Source: Coturnix japonica
Taxonomy: Eukaryota; Chordata; Aves; Galliformes; Phasianidae
Length of the DNA: 64,000 bases
Assembly: GCF_001577835.2 (NCBI RefSeq)
Contig: NC_029519.1
Span: forward strand, 77,571,617 to 77,635,616
Reading direction: 5' to 3'
Part shown: one piece after another, positions 58,441 to 64,000 of the stretch
Numbering within the stretch: the first letter of the stretch is position 1
How the letters are laid out: each line of letters opens with the position of its first letter
The notes under the pieces: generated by a model
Database searches by the model: none
Seen by the model: only the letters and a program-made list of their open reading frames with translations
Told to the model about the DNA's origin: nothing
Program-made: the position numbers and the translations under genes

Positions 58441-61400
58441 ATGGACCAGTGCGTGACGGTGGAGAGGGAGCTGGAGAAGGTGCTGCAGAAGTTCTCGGGC
58501 TACGGGCAGCTCTGCGAGCGGAGCCTGGAGGAGCTCATCCAGTACGCGGGAGGGCTGAGGAGGGAGATCCTCCAGACAGAGAGTACGTGAGGAACCCCCC
58601 CTTCCTCCCCTTCCTCCCCTTCCTCCCCTTCCTCCCCTTCCTCCCCTTCCTCCCCTTCCTCCCCTTCCTCTCCCTCCTCTCCTTCATCCCCCCCAACCCC
58701 GCTTTTCTTCCCTATCGCTGTCCGTCCCCAGCCCTCCGCCCTCCTTCCCCATCCGTCGGGTCAAAACGCTTCAGAAGGTCTTTAAACCCATCAATGTGGA
58801 AGCGAGGCCCACACACAGCCCTGTGCCCTCAGCGCTGTGTGACCCAGGGCTCTCATCCCTGCAGGACTGCCAGGAGATAAAGAACAGGCTCGTAATAAAG
58901 CACCGAGCCCACTGTTCGTTTCGTCTTCCTCTTTGTTTTCTCTTTATTTCTTAATGCTTTTGTCACTTGTTTACTTTCGTTGTGGCAGCTCCTTCAGCTG
59001 GAAGCAAACCCGGCCTCGTGAGTTTCTGTTTTGCAGCTGGTGTGGGCAGGCTCAAGTCTCCGAAGCGCTCTGTAAACATGAGACACTCGGCTTGCAAAAT
59101 CAGCGCCGTGTTTATGATGATGGTTGTGGGAGGGGTGATGAGGAGGATGAAGCGACTTCACCCAGCGCCCTGCAGGAAGTGAGTGGTGGCTCAGGGATTA
59201 GGAGTGGGAGCTGCCCCGGTTCCTCTGCCTAAACTTGACAGCAGAGTGTTATTTCCCTGCTTTCTTTGGTTTGGTTCGCAGTAAATTATATTTACTGTGG
59301 ATTTGTTACAAATACAGTTCTTGCTTAGCTTTACATTTACTTCCAGGACCATGAACAGAAGTGTGTGAGAATTGCTGTGTTGTACAGAGCAGTTTGCATA
59401 GAGAGCAAATATGGAAATGCGGTTCTGAGGCAATTGTTTGGGATGAAGTCATGGCCTGTCTTTTTTGGTGTTATTTTGGAAGCGCATCTCAGTCAATGCG
59501 CTCAGTGGCTTTGAAAAGACTTTGAGCTTGTATGTTTTACTGACAGTCCTTAATGCTTATCCTCATAAACAGATGCTGACCTTGTTTGGGAAACTTTGTG
59601 GTGCGACCCTTAGGATTGTGTTGATACTTGTGGGAATCTGTGGGGCTGTAAAGGTTTTTGTCAGCATCCTATTCCAGGCTGGATGTGGCTCTGGGCAGCC
59701 TGGTCTGGTGGTTGGCGACCCTGCCTATGGCATGGGGGTTGAAACTGAATGATCTGTGAGGTACTTTTCAACTATTCTATGATTCATTTCCACATCCAGA
59801 GCTCTTACTTTTGTTGTAGTAAAGTGAAACTCCAGCGTGCTCCCTCCAGGCTCCACTTGCAAGTGTTTTGGGCTGGTATTATAAAACCTTAGATGTGTTC
59901 TCAGCATTTACTGACCAACTGGTGATGCTGTCCCAGCACAGTGCGTCCCACACTGAATTTTCTTTTAGTCAGCACTCGAGAATGAAACTAATGTTGTGTT
60001 GGCAGTGTGTGCTCAAATATCTCAGGGCTCTATTCAATTCTGATGCCTGTGGGTAGGCAGCTTTTATAGGTTTCATGTATGTTTCTAGTAAGACTGTTTG
60101 CTTGCAGCTTTATGTGCTGTGACCTGAATTGTTTTTGAGAATTGATGGACATATAAGCAGCCGGATATCTTAATGTGGAGCTCTGTAATTTAGGGGTGTG
60201 AACTGCAGAAATATCCCACTGCATGTGTAGTTTAAAAGGGAAAATAAATAGAAACAAAATGACAAAACAGATCCAAAAGTAATAGAAAGAAGTTGATGCT
60301 GTGGGACGAAATATGGAAGCAAAGACATATGGAAAGGCAGTGGCTATCAAAAGGAAATGGGTGGAGAGAAAACAGCCTGAGAGTTTAGAGGCCAAAGCAG
60401 CTTCAATCTTGTGCTCTTTTTTCCTACTCTTAATATTTCTTGAGCTGTTTTTCATGTTAAAGCCCAAGCGCTGAGCAGCCCCGTGTTGAGCCATGTGGAT
60501 AGGAAGACCAAGTTTGCTTTTCTTTCCCTTTAATACATCTCATCTCCTAGAGCAGCCAAGGCAGGATTGCTTATTCTTCTTGGATGGTGGAAGCAATGTC
60601 TGCTCAGTGCCTGGCTGACTGAACTTGGCTTTGAGCTCTGCTCAGTGCCTGGTGTCTGATTCTTCAGACAGCAGTGTATCCCTAGGAGAGTGGTTAGGCC
60701 TTGGAACAGGCTGCCCAGGGAGGTTGTGGATGCCCCGTCCTTGGAGGTGTTCAAGACCAGGTTGGACGGGGCCCTGGGCAACCTGATCTAGTAAAGGTGT
60801 GTGTTTGGTGGCCCTGCCAGGCAGGGGGGTTGGAACTACATGATCCTTGAGGTCCCTTCCAACCCGGGTCATTCTGTGATTGCTGAAGTATCTCCTTTTA
60901 AATTGCAGCTCTGTACACCCTGTGTAGTGAAGCTGTCAGTCCGTCTGGTTCTGTGAGCACTGAATGCTGGTGGTGGGGGGGTCTGTCTGCAGGCTCTCTT
61001 CTGCTGATTTATTGCAAATAATCATGAGCTTAATTAAAGCAGAAAGAGATGTGTGTAGGGGGAGAAATCTTTTCCTCATATACATTTGATGGCGTTTCTG
61101 CTGTTAGGGGACAATAATCCACTTATTTGCTTGGGGTAGAAAGGTAGTGTGTGTATAAGTTGTTTGGCTTTTAGCTTAATGGCTTTTCTAGGAAAAAAAA
61201 AGGCAATTAATGTGTTTGATCTTCTCTGTTTGTTGGGTGAGGCAGATTTGGGGAACGAGCACTTATGTTTCGGTTGTGGTATAATCCGACTTCCTGGGAG
61301 AAGGCACCAGAAAGTTACTTAATCCTTTATGTAAGTTTAAAATGCCTGTCACAAGAAGTAAACAGTAACAGAACTAATGGTTATTATTGAAGGTAAGAGA

Positions 61401-63035
61401 TGTGTTGAGCCAAATTGGTGACTGTCCACTCAAGGGACTGTTTCCATCCTCAATAGGAAAAACGAAGAGCTCTGTCAGAGCTTAACATTGTCTTCATGGA
61501 ACCAGAGAAAGAAACTTGGTGCATGGGGGGTGTGGAGTTATTTACTTACCTAGGGGTGATCAATTGTAGTATGTAACAACATAAGCTTGTTTCTGCTGTT
61601 GATGCCAATAGCAGAGTTGAAAGTTGGGATGCATAAGAGAAGGCGTTAAGAGTAAGGGCTGCTGAATGGTTCTTTGTGAGCTGGGTTTCCTTTGCCCTCT
61701 CCAAGGCACATTGTTAAGCGTGCATTGTAATAGTTACTGTTTGTTTCTATTGTTCTCAGCTTGCCAGCATTGGAACTGATCTCTTAAGGTGTCACTCGAA
61801 CCAGAAACCTGCTGAAGTACAGAATGAGAAGGGAACAAACTTGATGAAAGAAGTGATTTGCTTTTTAAAATCTTCAGAGAAATGGTTTGGGTTTTTATTT
61901 TCCACGTGAATTGTTTGGATCTGGGATGTTAGAAAGCATTTCTGGGCTGGTCTATTTAAAGTAGCCTTCAGTAGAGCTGAAGTGCTGAGTGTGTGTGCCT
62001 AAAAGGATCCATCTTCAAGTAGAATGAAGTTAGAGAGAGGAGAGACATGCAGAGGTAAGGCTGGCAAGTTAGAAACCAAAAGCAGTAAAGCACAGAAGGA
62101 TGCTTTTAACGCTGTTGTTGGTTGTGGCAGGAGGGATGTGAATTAGGTGAGAGGAGACGGTAAGGGGGTTGTGAGCATTGCATATTTATATTGCCCCCAG
62201 CACGGGTCATACAGCACTGCACTGTTGGGTGAGCTTAACGTTGTACTGCTAGAGATAAATCCTACCTGACCATCCACTCGTTCTTAGAACCCTGATGTCT
62301 ACACTCAGGGCCTTTATGGGTTATTTTGCATCCCTCAAGGAGAGGCTGAGACTGATGGCACTATTTGGGGCTGTTCCCACTGCTCAGGATGCAAACGTTT
62401 TGCACAGCTCAAATGCAGGCTGACACCTTATGGAGTAAGGAGGTAGTTTGAGGTTGAGAGTGAATTGGGACCTCATTAATTCAAACTTTGCTGTCACATT
62501 GTTGACTTTAAACACAGTGCTCCGATGTGTCTTCAGGGAGAGGTTTAGAAGGGAACTGATCCTGTAGCAGTTTAGAGTCAGTTTCCTGTTATGTGTGTTT
62601 GGGGGTGTTTCTTGGAGACCTGTTTATTAATCTGCTGAACTCAAGTAGGATGCACAAGATATTTATGTTACTTTTTAAAGTGCTGCACTTACCGAGTGTT
62701 ATTTCTGTACCACACTGGTTTCCTCGTGGGCTGAGCCATGTCCTGTGTGTTTTACTTAATTTAAGCTTCACCAATGCTTCCTAATCATATTTCTTTCTTT
62801 TAATACCTCTTGTCTTTATGATGTTGCATGTTGAGTCATTTAAGTTGTTTCTTTCTAACAGAGTTGGTAATTTTCCTCTCTTTTGCGTTTAGATCAAGAT
62901 GGAGACTTGTCAGGGACAATTTCACTTGTTATGACGCAGTGTTGTAAAAGAATAAAGGACACAGTTCAAAAACTGGCCTCTGATCACAAAGACATTCACA
63001 GCAGTGTATCCCGAGTTGGAAAAGCCATTGATAAG
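58441..63035 (+). CDS. RMND5A: RMND5A, CTLH/GID ubiquitin-ligase subunit (first two coding exons; gene runs off the window)
   Basis: RMND5A is one of the two RING-type subunits of the CTLH complex (yeast GID), a cytoplasmic and nuclear ubiquitin ligase; MAEA is its partner. Exon 1 is 58441-58582 ([15 protein letters not shown], 47 codons plus one base) and exon 2 is 62893-63035, ending IDK|gtatgt. Together they encode 95 residues that align with the start of the human protein, including [19 protein letters not shown] and [13 protein letters not shown]. The junction is gag a|gtacgt ... gtttag|at, making Asn48. The LisH, CTLH and RING-like domains lie in later exons beyond 64000. The start matches the human one and has a fair context (gct atgg). 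Confidence 0.95.
58600..58672 (+). repeat. Decamer tandem repeat (CTTCCTCCCC)n
   Basis: About seven copies of a ten-base all-pyrimidine unit right after the donor of RMND5A exon 1. The opposite strand has regularly spaced GGGG and GG runs. Confidence 0.95.
59672..59785 (+). repeat. CR1 LINE 3' tail in RMND5A intron 1
   Basis: Short forward CR1 end: 'ttccaggctggatgtggctc', 'gggcagcctggtctggtggt', ending 'caactattctatgattcat'. Confidence 0.9.
60680..60880 (+). repeat. CR1 LINE 3'-end fragment in RMND5A intron 1
   Basis: Forward CR1 3' region from 'ccctaggagagtggttaggc' to 'cccgggtcattctgtgat'. Same subfamily as 4761-5020 (inverted there) and 10211-10354, with long identical blocks, so probably among the younger copies. 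Confidence 0.93.
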
Positions 63036-64000
63036 GTATGTGTACTGTGGCTTGATGGTGTTACTGCATGTATTCCGTGATCACAGATACTCTCTCACAG
63101 AACTGTGATCAGTTCATCTTTAGTCTTCCTTTCAGCTGCAGCAGTGTAGGGTTGGAGGTAGACATAAGAGCATAGGGTGTGCAGCAGCACTTCAGAACTC
63201 CTATACAGAGTGCTTCATTTTGGAGCAGCTCGAATCTGTCATTAACAAGAGAACGTGGCATGGAGGTCCAGACCTGGTAACAGAAAGTATTATATCTGCA
63301 TAGCAAAATGTTTGCCTCAACAATAGTCTTGATAAGGAGTATTATTTATAGATGTGTGTTTCAGTTCTGATTAATTGTCCACGGCAAATGACCAGGAAGT
63401 AGTATTCTGTTCTTGAAGGCAGCTTAGAAGCTGAGAGAATTTGAGACAGACATCCTTACATATATCAGATGTGTCATCGGTTCTTAGGGCTTAATTTCAC
63501 AACGTTGTGGTTGAATTTATTCTACTTTCATTAAAAACAACTTTTCAGCTGGACAGAAACACTTGTGTCATTACAGGGCACTAATTCATCATTTGAGTAT
63601 CTCATTTCAACTTTGTTAGTAGTGGTAAGCTATTAAAGCATCATTTAACAGTAACACAACAAGCTGATGAAGTGCATAGTGCTGCATTGTAGGGCAGAAC
63701 GTCTGTGCAGCTGTTGGGATTGTTTTGCTTATGATTGACCATCATGGAGAGCTCAAACTTTGTACTAATAGCTTTAATCCAAGCATCACTGTTATCCAAA
63801 GCTTAAGGGTGCATCTGCCTCTTCTAATCCTTGCTGCTGCATCTAAACCTATTAACTAGAGTAAAATTCCATCCTTATTACTGGTGTGAAGCCTGAAATA
63901 AATCTATGTAATCTTGTCCTCTGTTTGAAACTTTCCTATTCTGCCTTACCATGTGGACTGTGTATTAAAAGCTTTCAGATTTGGGTGTACCTTTTTCATT
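63036..64000 (+). other. RMND5A: Start of RMND5A intron 2
   Basis: Sequence after the donor aag|gtatgt at 63036 up to the window end. No further RMND5A exon is recognised here, so the next exon lies downstream. Confidence 0.85.

Larger units (their letters stand above)
58583..62892 (+). other. RMND5A: RMND5A intron 1 (4.3 kb)
   Basis: Begins in CpG-island DNA with a decamer repeat at 58600-58672, then ordinary unique sequence with two CR1 copies. No other exon recognised. Confidence 0.85.

Overview
The window is nuclear DNA of a bird, most likely a galliform (chicken or a close relative). The evidence is about fifteen 3'-end fragments of CR1 LINEs, compact CpG-rich promoters, and vertebrate genes whose exons I could join in frame at consensus splice sites. 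The gene order KDM3A(+) - CHMP3(-) - RNF103(-) - RMND5A(+) is the conserved order of the human 2p11.2 block. The species call is inference. No retroviral, LTR or capsid-bearing element was recognised.

Layout: 1-9225 has no convincing gene and holds scattered CR1 pieces. 9226-9951 is a GC-rich promoter region (a YY1-type motif, three NRF-1 palindromes, CCAAT and GC boxes) leading to a probable noncoding KDM3A exon 1. KDM3A coding exons (25) run from 10462 to 34868 and encode about 1315 residues of a JmjC H3K9 demethylase. KDM3A and CHMP3 converge across about 2.6 kb (34869-37468). CHMP3 (six coding exons, minus strand, 218 residues) is an ESCRT-III subunit. Only about 0.7 kb upstream of its start codon lies the stop codon of RNF103 (four coding exons, minus strand, 684 residues), an ER-membrane RING ubiquitin ligase with a 9.3 kb second intron. 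RNF103 and RMND5A are head to head about 3.2 kb apart. RMND5A, a CTLH/GID ubiquitin-ligase subunit, is cut off by the window end; only exons 1-2 (95 residues) are present.

The four genes do not form a pathway. One encodes a chromatin enzyme, one a membrane-scission protein and two encode ubiquitin-ligase proteins. The functional link that can be supported is the RNF103-CHMP3 tandem pair: the genes are close together, the splice phases are compatible, and a read-through locus is known in human. I found no credible new biological system. The points most worth a second look are the GC-AG intron inside the KDM3A JmjC domain, the triple NRF-1 array upstream of KDM3A, the read-through-competent RNF103/CHMP3 pair, and the short repeats at the RNF103 and RMND5A promoters.
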